From assembly GCA_030847615.1 (NCBI GenBank), contig JAUMIR010000005.1, positions 248,348,645 to 248,412,644 on the forward strand: a stretch of 64,000 nt of DNA. The letters run 5' to 3'. Position 1 is the stretch's first letter. Each line of letters begins with the position of its first letter. The notes under the pieces were generated by a model. It was given only the letters and a program-made list of their open reading frames with translations, did not search any database and was not told where the DNA came from. Shown here one piece after another: positions 34,042-43,004 of the stretch. Made by a program: the position numbers and the translations under genes. Origin of the DNA: Gambelia wislizenii. Lineage: Eukaryota > Chordata > Lepidosauria > Squamata > Crotaphytidae.

Positions 34042-35505
34042 TCAGGAAAGGCCTGCTGAAAGAAATCTGTCTTTAGCGCCTTTTTTAAAGCTACTCAAGC
34101 TCGTCATCTGACGGATCTCATTCGGCAGGCCATTCCATAAATTGGGGGCGATTACCAAAAAGGCCCTCTGGGAGGTTGCAGACAGCCTAGATTTTTGTGG
34201 CTGAAGCAAATTCCTCCCAGAGGAGTGGAGTGCATGGGGAGGATTGTATGGGAGGAGGCGGTTCTGAAGATAAGTTGGACCCAAGCCATTTAGGGCTTTA
34301 AAGGTAATAACCAACACCTTATACTGGGCCCGGAAACTGATAGGCAGCCAGTGGAGAGATTTTAATACTAGAGTTATATGGTCTCTCCGAGATGTTCCCG
34401 AGACCACTCTAGCTGCCATATTTTGTTCCAACTGAAGTTTCCGGACCAAGCACGAGGGTAGCCCCATGTAGAGCGCATTGCAGAAATCTAGACGAGAGGT
34501 TACCAGCGCGTGCACCACAGTCTTGAGGTCCCTTACTTCCAGGAAAGGGCGCAGCTGGCATATCAGCCGAAGCTGATAACAAGCGCTCCTGACAGTCGTA
34601 TTCACCTGACTTGTCATCTGAAGCAATGAATCAAGGAGCACCCCTAGACTGCGAACACAGTCCTTAATGGAGAGTGTGACCCCGCCCAGGACTGGAGGTT
34701 GCAACCCAACTCCTGGTTTCGGGGCCGCTACTGTGAGCACCTCCATTTTGTCTGGATTTAATCTCAATCTGTTTTTCCTAATCCAGCCCATTACTACTTT
34801 AAGACAGTCATTAAGAGGAGAGACGCCATTGGAATTCGAGGCCGATGATCGAGACAAGGAGAAATAGATCTGGGTGTCATCAGTGTACTGATAACAACCA
34901 GTCCCATAACTCCAAATAATCTCACCTAGCGGCTTCATATAGATGTTAAACAGCATCGGGGGCAGGATGGCGCCCTGCGGAACACCACAAGTAAGCTCCT
35001 TTCTGCTGGAGCAGCTGTCCCCAAGCCGCACCCTCTGGGACCTGCCCAAGAGGAAGGACCGGAACCACTGGAGCGCAGCGCGTCCGATTCCTAACCCACT
35101 CAGGCGATCCAGGAGGATGCTATGATCTATCATATCGAAAGCCGCTGAGAGGTCCAGAAGCACCAACAGGGACACATTACCCCTGTCAATGCTTAGACGC
35201 AAATCATCGGTCAAGGCAACCATGGCAGTCTCAACTCCAAATCCCGTCCTCAAGCCAGTTTGAAATGGGTCTAGATAATCAGTTTCATCCAAGACCACTT
35301 GGAGTTGAAGAACAACTGCCCTCTCGATCACTTTGCTCAAGAATGGTAACATAGAAACTGGCCTATAGTTGTTCATGTCCAGGGGGTCCAGGGAAGGTTT
35401 TTTCAGGAGCAGCCTAACCACCGCTTCCTTTAAACAGGATGGAACACACCCTTCCCTAAGGGATGCATTGATGATGTCCTTAAGGAACACCATCAAGGCA
35501 CACAC
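34042..35505 (-). pseudogene. L2 reverse transcriptase, long open segment (487 codons)
   Basis: One open frame holds most of the RT and C-terminal domain. Blocks in order: NNYRPVSMLPFLSKVIERAV (residues ~43-62), LLDLSAAFDMIDHSILLDRL (~115-134), CGVPQGAILPPMLFNIYM (~170), the catalytic YTDDTQIYFS (~200), LRLNPDKMEVL, and the tail LVTSRLDFCNALYMGLP and SLHWLPISFRAQYKVL. The aspartate pair of the active site is present. The left-hand frame is cut off from the endonuclease by the copia insertion and by a frame change at a CA repeat (about 41062-41074). It cannot be expressed as a whole polyprotein. Confidence 0.9.
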
Positions 35506-35506
35506 A
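35274..35506. repeat. 233-bp direct repeat, left copy
   Basis: This L2 segment lies immediately left of the copia 5' LTR. It is repeated at 40835-41067 directly right of the 3' LTR, at a constant offset of 5561 bp and with no indel that I could see. In an uninterrupted L2 only one copy would exist, so the duplication coincides exactly with the LTR termini. Confidence 0.95.
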
Positions 35507-36181
35507 TGTTAAGGAAAATGCAACATGGGACATACAGTGAAAGAAATAAAATATGTATGTGAAAGTCACAATGACTAAGCAAGAGCAATTATGGGGCTAC
35601 ACAGGTGAAACTGCTAATGTAATCTAGAAGGCCTGAGAGCCAAGGACAGAGGTACTGAATGCAGATTGGAAACACCTGAGAATCATTAAGTGTACAAGGT
35701 GAAATGTTGAAATACATGGGTTGGTCTTAAGCATGGGTGGAACTACATGGACCAATCAGAATGGAAGTACACACCCACTGGGTGGAAACTAACTAGTGGG
35801 TGGTGATAAACGATGGCTATAAAATTGCAATGTTTGCCAATGTATTGTGGTTGGGTAGAGGTGGAGTAGTTTGGAGATATTGTGGAGTAGTGTGTAGAGA
35901 TTGTGATTTGTTGGCCATATAGTATATTTATATAGAAGAATAAAGTAGGTTTTATATAAAACTACTGAGTTGCCTGGGTGATTCCTGGAGACGTTTTGGA
36001 GACACCTGGAGAAGAGTGAGAAGGCTTGGAGAGTTTGTCAGGATCTTCAGCCTATTCTCTGAAACTCTGCTGCTTTGGAGAAAAGCATTAACCACTGATC
36101 TAAGCTGGTTGGCTCTGCTGCATAAAAAGGTGGTGAGTTTGAGCCAGAGGTGAAGGGCTACAACTCCCATCATCCCTGACA
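35507..36181 (+). repeat. copia 5' LTR (675 bp)
   Basis: It begins TGTTAAGGAAAATGC and ends ...CATCCCTGACA, giving TG...CA termini. It has the same length and, as far as I could read, the same sequence as 40160-40834. A TATAAAA (35818-35824) and an AATAAA (35939-35944) mark the likely promoter and polyadenylation signal, putting R between about 35850 and 35965. Confidence 0.97.
35818..35824 (+). promoter_or_regulatory. Putative LTR TATA box
   Basis: TATAAAA lies about 115 bp upstream of the LTR AATAAA signal, a usual arrangement for U3/R in LTR elements. The matching copy in the 3' LTR is at 40471-40477. Confidence 0.55.
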
Positions 36182-36182
36182 A

Positions 36183-36197
36183 GGGTTATGGGCCCAG
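36183..36197 (+). other. Primer binding site, half-tRNA initiator Met
   Basis: GGGTTATGGGCCCAG lies one base after the 5' LTR. It is complementary to the anticodon stem and loop of the eukaryotic initiator methionine tRNA (CUGGGCCCAUAACCC), not to its 3' end. Drosophila copia is known to prime from a 5' half-molecule of this same tRNA cut in the anticodon loop, so this element appears to use the same mechanism. Confidence 0.85.
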
Positions 36198-36399
36198 TTA
36201 CTAGAGCACCCAGCATCCACAGAAGCTGAAAGTTCCAAAGAGTGGAAGAAAGCTTTGTGGACGATAGATCAGAGCAAGCTGTTTGTGCTGCACTGATAAG
36301 CCTCGGAAGTAAATCATTTTGTGTTTTGCTTAAGCCCAGACGGGTTGGCTGTGCATACTCAGAAGGACTGTGTCAAATTGAGTCACTGCACAAATCAAG

Positions 36400-37584
36400 A
36401 TGGAAATTCTAAAGTTTAGTAAATTAAATAGAAACAACTACTCTACCTGGAAGATTTATGCCCAATCTCTACTAGTAAAGGAAGGTCTGTGGTCAACAGT
36501 TGAAACAGGGCTGGCAGCCGATGCTGATGAAGCCACTCAAGAGAGAGATAGTAAAGCAAAAGCCTGTCTTTATCTCATGCTTGAAGAAGACTTGATTAAT
36601 GACGTCAGAGGTAAAGCGTCTGCCAAGGATGTGTGGGATACCTTGCAGAGATTACACACTCCTTCAACTGCTTTTGCAAAAATGCTATGGTCTAAAAGAA
36701 TATACAGGCAAAAGATGGCCAAAGGGCAGTGTGTGATAGAACATTTAAAAATAATGCAAGATTTATTTGTGCAAGCTGAACTGAGGGGAGTGCAAATTAG
36801 CAAAGAGCAGCAATGCTACATTTTAATAGAATCGCTAGACTCTTCGTGGGACAACATAACGAACAGCCTTCAAAACCTGCCAGAAGCTGAGCTTAATAGA
36901 GACTTAGTTGTGGCCAGAATACTGGAAGAGAACCAGAGAAGAATGTCTGAGCAGGGTGACTCAGCAAGCTTAAAGACTGTGCCAAAACAACGAACAACTC
37001 CTGACTGGCGAACGCAGGAGGAAGCAGCCTCTACAAGGGAGCAACGGAGATGCTTTTATTGTAAGAAGATTGGTCATCTGCAGAGACATTGTAAACATTT
37101 TGCAGCTGAGAGACGCAAGCAAGCAGAGAGCAGATGGCAGCCGCGGCAGTATCAAAAACAATCCAGACCTCCATTTTTGAGGGACAGTGGTAATAAAAAG
37201 GGGGTTGCAACCATGATTAAGGAAAAACAAAATGCAAATTCTAAATGGCTAGTTGATTCAGGAGCCTCATCTTTGATGTGTAATGATATACATTTAATAA
37301 GTAATAGAAAATCAGCTAATGTAAATACTGTAGTTTTGGCTGACGGGAAAGAGCTAAGTACTGTAAATCAAATGGGTACTGTGTACATTCCAGGGCTAAA
37401 AGAGAATTTTAATGATGTCTTACATGTAAAGGAGTTAGAAAATAATTTGTTATCAGTAAGCAGATTAACAGAAAGAGACTACATAGTCATCTTTGAAAAG
37501 AACATGTGTAAGATAAAACTGAATGGGGAATTGCGTGGCATAGGTTTGAAAAAGGACAAACTATTATTTGGAGGACAATATTGA
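36400..37584 (+). CDS. copia Gag and protease (394 codons)
   Basis: The first ATG after the primer site opens MEILKFSKLNRNNYSTWK, a copia Gag start (UBN2-like). The capsid-like region occupies residues ~1-190. A zinc knuckle of pattern C-x2-C-x4-H-x4-C (CFYCKKIGHLQRHC) lies at residues 218-231 and would bind RNA. The aspartic protease motif WLVDSGAS is at about 283-290, with D286 the catalytic residue. The frame is intact across both but ends at a TGA (37582-37584), after which the pol frame continues in a different phase. Gag particles and protease could still be made from this copy. Confidence 0.9.
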   Translation: MEILKFSKLNRNNYSTWKIYAQSLLVKEGLWSTVETGLAADADEATQERDSKAKACLYLMLEEDLINDVRGKASAKDVWDTLQRLHTPSTAFAKMLWSKRIYRQKMAKGQCVIEHLKIMQDLFVQAELRGVQISKEQQCYILIESLDSSWDNITNSLQNLPEAELNRDLVVARILEENQRRMSEQGDSASLKTVPKQRTTPDWRTQEEAASTREQRRCFYCKKIGHLQRHCKHFAAERRKQAESRWQPRQYQKQSRPPFLRDSGNKKGVATMIKEKQNANSKWLVDSGASSLMCNDIHLISNRKSANVNTVVLADGKELSTVNQMGTVYIPGLKENFNDVLHVKELENNLLSVSRLTERDYIVIFEKNMCKIKLNGELRGIGLKKDKLLFGGQY

Positions 37585-37969
37585 TAGCTACAGGGTTGAA
37601 GAAGCTAATAACATAGAAAATATTCCAATCCACAAAGACTGCATACACGAGCTTCACAGAAAATTCGGCCATGCGAGCTTCAAATGTTTAAAGTATTTAA
37701 TCAGTATGTGTCCAGATTTAAAAGTTACTGAATGCAAAAACCACTTAGATTGTACCGTATGTCATCAGGTAAAGGTCAGAGCTTTTCCAGTAGCTAAGAA
37801 AACAAAAAGAATTGCTCAAAGACCATTTCAGTATGTACATGCAGATGTTGCCCAAGCTAATTGCTTGTCCTTAGGGGGAAGCAAGTATTTCCTAGTAATT
37901 GTTGATAGGTATACAAGATATAAAAAGAATTACTGCTTGTATGATGGCAGATGCAGGGGTGAAAGATAG
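37568..37969 (+). pseudogene. copia integrase, N-terminal part
   Basis: The frame shows the HHCC zinc-binding domain: HELHRKFGHAS followed by C-x2-C (CTVCHQVK). HADVAQ then carries the first catalytic aspartate, followed by VDRYTRY. It then runs into an unrelated short end (37969) because the next part of the gene is in another frame. Integrase joins the linear DNA copy to the chromosome. Confidence 0.85.
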
Positions 37970-38849
37970 TTTTTGGGCAGAAGCAACTTTGACTGCAATA
38001 CATATCAGTAACAGATTGTATCATTCAGAAATTGAAGACATTCCCTACAGGGTATTGTATGGGAGAATGCCAAATTACAAGTACTTAAGGGTTTTTGGAC
38101 AATTTGCTCATGTTTACACACCTGCTTGTTTCAGGAGGAAAGGAGAACCCAAAAGCAAAAGACTTAGGTTTTTGGGGTATTCTGGAAATAGCTACAAGTT
38201 TCATTTGGGTGGAAAACAAGTGCAGTATTCTAGGTCTGCAAATTTCGAGAGACATGCTGGTTGGGACAAACTGCATGCCAATAAAGAAGTGTTTTTGAGA
38301 TTAGGGAGTTCAAATGAGCCAGAAGCACAAACTGAACCAACCTCAGGAAATGGAGGGGTTTCAGTTAAGCAGGAAGCATCACCTAGCAGCAGTGGTAGTT
38401 CTTCCGATGATGAGATAGCATCTAGGCCTACTACTACTCGAATGACTGAAGACAAGAGATTTAGTCATAGAACTACAACTCCTAGTAGAGAAAGTGAGGA
38501 TGAAAGAGACAGAACAGCAGATTTTATTCCCAGGCGTAGTCATAGAGTTAGAAAGCCTCCAGATAGGTTTGTTGTGACAAAGGCAAGAGCTTGTTTAGCA
38601 GTAGAAGAGCCTGAAAGTTTTGAAGAATTGGAAAGTTATTCTAGTGAAGAACAGGAAAGATGGTTTGATGCAATGGATAATGAGTTTGGTTGCCTGGTAA
38701 ATAAAGATGTTTTTGAAATTGTTGACAGACCCAAAGACAAGAAAGTAATTGGTTGTAAATGGGTATACAAAATGAAAAAAATGCCAGATGGAAGTGTCAA
38801 ATATAAAGCTAGGTTAGTGGCTAAGGGTTTTTGCACAACAGCAGTATGA
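37899..38849 (+). pseudogene. copia integrase C-terminal part and start of RT
   Basis: From about 37925 the frame matches the region after the integrase core (SFWAEATLTAIHISNRL), then the GKQVQYSRSANFE-like C-terminal domain, an acidic/serine-rich linker, and the first RT block (GCKWVYKMKKMPDGSVKYKA, VAKGF). The part expected in between, with the second catalytic aspartate (DNG-type) and the glutamate, is absent; roughly 100-120 codons are missing at the junction near 37920-37935. The frame ends by a one-base change in a T run near 38828. Confidence 0.85.
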
Positions 38850-40128
38850 GAACTATGATAAGACATATTCTCCAACTGCAAAGCCAGAAAGTCTGAGAAT
38901 GGTTCTAGCTGTAGCAGTAAAAAGGAATTTAGTTGTAGAACATTTTGATTTTGAGACAGCTTACTTGAATGCGGTTCTGGATGAAGAAATATTTATGGAA
39001 CAGCCACAAGGTTTCGAAGAAAATGGTAGTCAGAGAGTATATAAATTAAAGAAAGCGTTGTATGGTTTAAAACAAAGTGCCAGAGCGTGGAATCTGTGCA
39101 TCAATGATGAGCTAGTTAAGCTAGGTTACAAGAGGAGCATTGCAGATGCTTGTGTTTATACAAAAGGAGACATAGTATTAGTGATTTATGTAGATGATTT
39201 GTGCGTAGCAGCAAAGTCAAAACAGGAAATTGAGTCAGTAAAAAGAGAATTGTCTAAGAAGTTTGTTTTGAAGGACTTAGGTGTATTGAAGTCTTATTTA
39301 GGTATTTGTGTTGAATGGACAGAAGAAGGACATTGTTTATTAAGTCAGAGAAATAAAATTGAAAGATTGATTGAAAAGTGTGGATTACAGAATGCAAAAA
39401 TAGTAAGAGCTCCAATGACAACTGGTTTTGTGTCTGAGAAAACAACTAGAGCGTTTGAGGACAAGACTTTCTTCAGAAGTATAATAGGATCTTTACAATT
39501 CATATCTTGCCATACCAGACCAGACATTTCTTATGCTGTAAATGTATTGTCTAGAAGGGTTAATGATCCAAAAATTGAAGACTGGACAGCGGTAAAACAT
39601 TTGTTGAGATATTTGAAAGGAACCGTAGATAGGAAATTGATAATAAGAAGCAGTAGTTCAGATCTAGATTGTTATGTAGACAGTTCATTTGCATCAGAAT
39701 TAGGAGACAAGAAGTCAGTTACAGGAATGATAATTAAATATAGTGAAAGTCCAATAATTTGGAGAAGTAGAAAACAAACTAATGTAGCGTTAAGCACAAC
39801 GGAAGCAGAATTCGCTGCTTTGAATGAGATAGTAAATGAGGTACAGTGGATTAAGCAATTGCTAAATGATTTAAATGAAAGTTACAAGATACCAGTGGAA
39901 ATTCTGGAAGATTCACAGTCATGCATAGCGATGGCTGAAACTGAAAGTTTGAAGAACAGAACAAAATATGTTGGTGTAAGATATCAAAATGTGCGAGACA
40001 TGGTTCAGAAGGGTGAAATAGAATTGAGATATATAGAAACACAACACAACATAGCAGATTTGTTCACAAAAGCATTGACAGCAGAAAAACATGAAAGGCT
40101 GACACAAATGGTTGGAATGACATTGTAA
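38830..40128 (+). pseudogene. copia reverse transcriptase and RNase H
   Basis: The open frame (with ATG at 38899) contains HFDFETAYLNAVLDEEIFM (first catalytic aspartate), ALYGLKQSARAW, and YVDDLCVA at residues 97-100 of the ATG-started frame, the RT active site. RNase H follows: YVDSSFASE, ALSTTEAEFAAL and an ED...QSC block, ending HNIADLFTKAL. The frame is open from the RT through to the stop at 40126-40128. It lacks the start of RT, which is in the preceding frame. Confidence 0.88.
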
Positions 40129-40149
40129 GACACATACAATATTTTATTT

Positions 40150-40159
40150 CGGAGGGGAT
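40150..40159 (+). other. Polypurine tract of the copia element
   Basis: CGGAGGGGAT lies directly before the 3' LTR (TGTTAAGG at 40160). This is the expected site of plus-strand priming. Confidence 0.75.
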
Positions 40160-40834
40160 TGTTAAGGAAAATGCAACATGGGACATACAGTGAAAGAAAT
40201 AAAATATGTATGTGAAAGTCACAATGACTAAGCAAGAGCAATTATGGGGCTACACAGGTGAAACTGCTAATGTAATCTAGAAGGCCTGAGAGCCAAGGAC
40301 AGAGGTACTGAATGCAGATTGGAAACACCTGAGAATCATTAAGTGTACAAGGTGAAATGTTGAAATACATGGGTTGGTCTTAAGCATGGGTGGAACTACA
40401 TGGACCAATCAGAATGGAAGTACACACCCACTGGGTGGAAACTAACTAGTGGGTGGTGATAAACGATGGCTATAAAATTGCAATGTTTGCCAATGTATTG
40501 TGGTTGGGTAGAGGTGGAGTAGTTTGGAGATATTGTGGAGTAGTGTGTAGAGATTGTGATTTGTTGGCCATATAGTATATTTATATAGAAGAATAAAGTA
40601 GGTTTTATATAAAACTACTGAGTTGCCTGGGTGATTCCTGGAGACGTTTTGGAGACACCTGGAGAAGAGTGAGAAGGCTTGGAGAGTTTGTCAGGATCTT
40701 CAGCCTATTCTCTGAAACTCTGCTGCTTTGGAGAAAAGCATTAACCACTGATCTAAGCTGGTTGGCTCTGCTGCATAAAAAGGTGGTGAGTTTGAGCCAG
40801 AGGTGAAGGGCTACAACTCCCATCATCCCTGACA
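40160..40834 (+). repeat. copia 3' LTR (675 bp)
   Basis: It matches the 5' LTR along its length and ends CATCATCCCTGACA at 40834. The next base starts the second copy of the 233-bp duplication. Confidence 0.97.
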
Positions 40835-41067
40835 GATAATCAGTTTCATCCAAGACCACTTGGAGTTGAAGAACAACTGCCCTCTCGATCACTTTGCTCA
40901 AGAATGGTAACATAGAAACTGGCCTATAGTTGTTCATGTCCAGGGGGTCCAGGGAAGGTTTTTTCAGGAGCAGCCTAACCACCGCTTCCTTTAAACAGGA
41001 TGGAACACACCCTTCCCTAAGGGATGCATTGATGATGTCCTTAAGGAACACCATCAAGGCACACACA
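40835..41067. repeat. 233-bp direct repeat, right copy
   Basis: It starts GATAATCAGTTTCATCC at the first base after the 3' LTR and ends in ...CATCAAGGCACACACA, then continues into the rest of the L2. See the left copy at 35274-35506. Confidence 0.95.
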
Positions 41068-41391
41068 CACACCCCGGATGGCCAGCCATGAAGGGCAAGG
41101 ATCGAGAGGACAGGTCGTCTTCCTCACTCTACCAAGTAGCTTGTCCACATCCTCGGTACTCACAGATTGAAATTGATCCAGTAAACTTACATCAACGGAG
41201 TTGCTGGACACCTCATCAATTGTTTATGTCAAAATACTGGCATCTAAGTTGGCTCTTATCCGAGAGATTTTATCTGCAAAGTAGTTGTTAAATGCATCAC
41301 AGCAGGCTGTTGTTGGGTTAAGCAATGGGTTCTGCGCAGGTATAACCTGCGTCATCTCCCTTACCACCCTAAACAGCTCTGCTGGATGGGA

Positions 41392-42518
41392 CTATGCAGA
41401 CGCAATATGTGCAGAGGAGAAGGATCTCTGCGCTGCACGTATTGCCTCTTGATAGGACCGAAGAAAGTTCCTATGTTGAGTCCTGTTGGTTAAGAGTCGA
41501 GTTTTCCGCCAGTTGCGCGCTAGTCGTTGTCCAACCCACTTCATTTTCCTAAGCTCTGAAGTATACCATGGCTTACAGTTAGGAGCAGGTTGGAAAGGAT
41601 GCTTGGGAGCGATCGTGTTGATAGCCTTGGTAAGATCGGTGTTCCAAGTATTAACCAAAGCTTCGACAGGGTCACTGGCATTACCAACCATTAAACCCTC
41701 CAAGGCTTTTTGGAATCCTATTGGTCCCATTAGCCTTCGGGGGCAGACCATTCTAATGGGTCCACCACCCCCGGTGGAGCGGGAAGAGACTCTTAGTTCA
41801 GTCTTGACCACGAAATGATCCGTCCATGACAATGCGGTGGTTTTAATAACCGCTGCCCACAGATATTCCTGTTCCGTATTGAAGACCGCATCGAGAGTAT
41901 GACCCGCACAATGTGTGGGCCCAATGACCAATTGGGATAGGCCCATGTTTGTCATGGTTTCCATGAACTCCCGAGCCACACCAGCCAGATTTGTCAAGCT
42001 GGTCTCGAGTGGAATGTTGAAGTCGCCCAAAACTAAAAGTCTGGGCGACTCCAACAGCAGCTCTGAGACCAGCTGTGTCAGCTCGGTTAGGGAGTCTGCT
42101 AAACAACGGGGTGGTCAGTATACTAGGAGAATCCCCAAACTATCCCTGGTCCTCAGGCTAAGGTACATACACTCAAAGTGGACTGTGTTTCAGACAGGTA
42201 TCCTGGTCAAGGTCAGATTGTTCTTATAAACCAGAGCCACTCCGCACCCCCCTGCCCACTTCCCCTCACCTGCTCACTGAGAGAACACCCCGCTGGGAGG
42301 GCCTGCACCCATGTGACAGCACTATCCTCTCCCAGCCAGGTTTCTGTGAAGCAGGCCAGGTCGGCATCCTCATCCAAAAGAAGATCGTAAATAATGTGAG
42401 TTTTTTTTCTTAACCAACCTGGCATTGCAGAGAAACAAAGTAAGGTTCTGTGGAATGGTTGGTACGTTCTCCAATCCATTCCAGGAAAAAGTTGAACTGA
42501 AGGTGGGATAGCGAACAA
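41392..42518 (-). pseudogene. L2 endonuclease (EEP family) in two frames
   Basis: The upstream piece (42213-42518) contains DLLLDEDADLACFTETWL, the N-terminal metal-binding region of apurinic-type LINE endonucleases. The downstream piece (41392-42054) contains LVLGDFNIPLE, the catalytic GDFN motif, and a later SWTDH motif with the conserved D-H. The two lie in different frames, so at least one indel lies between them. A stop follows in the linker near 41250. The enzyme would nick the target DNA to prime reverse transcription. Confidence 0.87.
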
Positions 42519-42589
42519 GCCTTCTTTTGTAACATCTGTTCACTCTGTTCTGACCATACCTCCCTTTCCCCAGCACAACTCTAATTTGT

Positions 42590-42755
42590 TGGAATCTTGG
42601 GGTTTGTACTCTGGTGAAGCACTAGATAAACTCTCTGGGAGAGAATTAGAATACACCTCCCTAGACTGCAGATCTCAGGATCCCCATAGGATGGAACCAT
42701 GGCAGTTAAAGTGAAATCACAGTGCTATATTTGTGTAGTGTGAAAGGGCCCAGGG
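42590..42755 (+). mobile_element. MITE fragment, hAT-like family (TIR GGGCCCTTTCACACTA)
   Basis: It ends with GTGTAGTGTGAAAGGGCCC and has the internal block CCATGGCAGTTAAAGTGAAA. The same blocks in the same order end the element at 59660-60491. The left end is missing at the L2 boundary. Confidence 0.65.
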
Positions 42756-43004
42756 AATGGGGTGCCATCTTATTCTTTGCCTGAGGCAGCAAAATACTTT
42801 CGGCCACCCCTACTTCATGCCAGCCAGCAGTTTAAACAGTGACATGATGCAAGATTATTTGCATTTCTAATTGAATGCTAAAAGTTTGTTTTTTAAAAAC
42901 AAAAGCAGCTGAGATGCAAAGTGTTGTATAAACTAAACCTATGCAGACAGGAGTCTGCAGTCACAGCAGAGTCCAATGAAGATGCATAGGATTCAGAGCT
43001 TGCT

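Larger units (their letters stand above)
35507..40834 (+). mobile_element. Ty1/copia LTR retrotransposon, defective
   Basis: The 5328-bp element has two 675-bp LTRs, a primer site, gag, protease, partial integrase, reverse transcriptase, RNase H and a purine tract, in the copia order (integrase before RT). Reading the two LTRs side by side I saw no difference, which implies a very recent insertion. The coding region is broken four ways: a frame change after protease, loss of the integrase core, a one-base T-run change near 38828, and consequent stops. It is therefore non-autonomous. Ty1/copia elements are uncommon in vertebrates. Confidence 0.96.
33793..42580 (-). mobile_element. L2-clade LINE interrupted by a copia element
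   Basis: On the minus strand the LINE starts near 42580 in the endonuclease region and ends near 33793 with an L2-type terminus (plus strand TTATACCCCGCCCCTCTGCT) and an A/T-rich simple tail. Without the copia (35507-40834) and the second copy of the 233-bp duplication it is about 3.2 kb. It retains endonuclease and a nearly complete reverse transcriptase; ORF1 is missing, so it is 5'-truncated. It is far better preserved than the L2 at 3.5-5.5 kb. Confidence 0.92.

Noticed and set aside
35502..35506. ACACA as 5-bp copia target duplication
   Set aside because: The bases after the 3' LTR are GATAA, so there is no match; ACACA is part of a CA run at the end of the 233-bp duplication.
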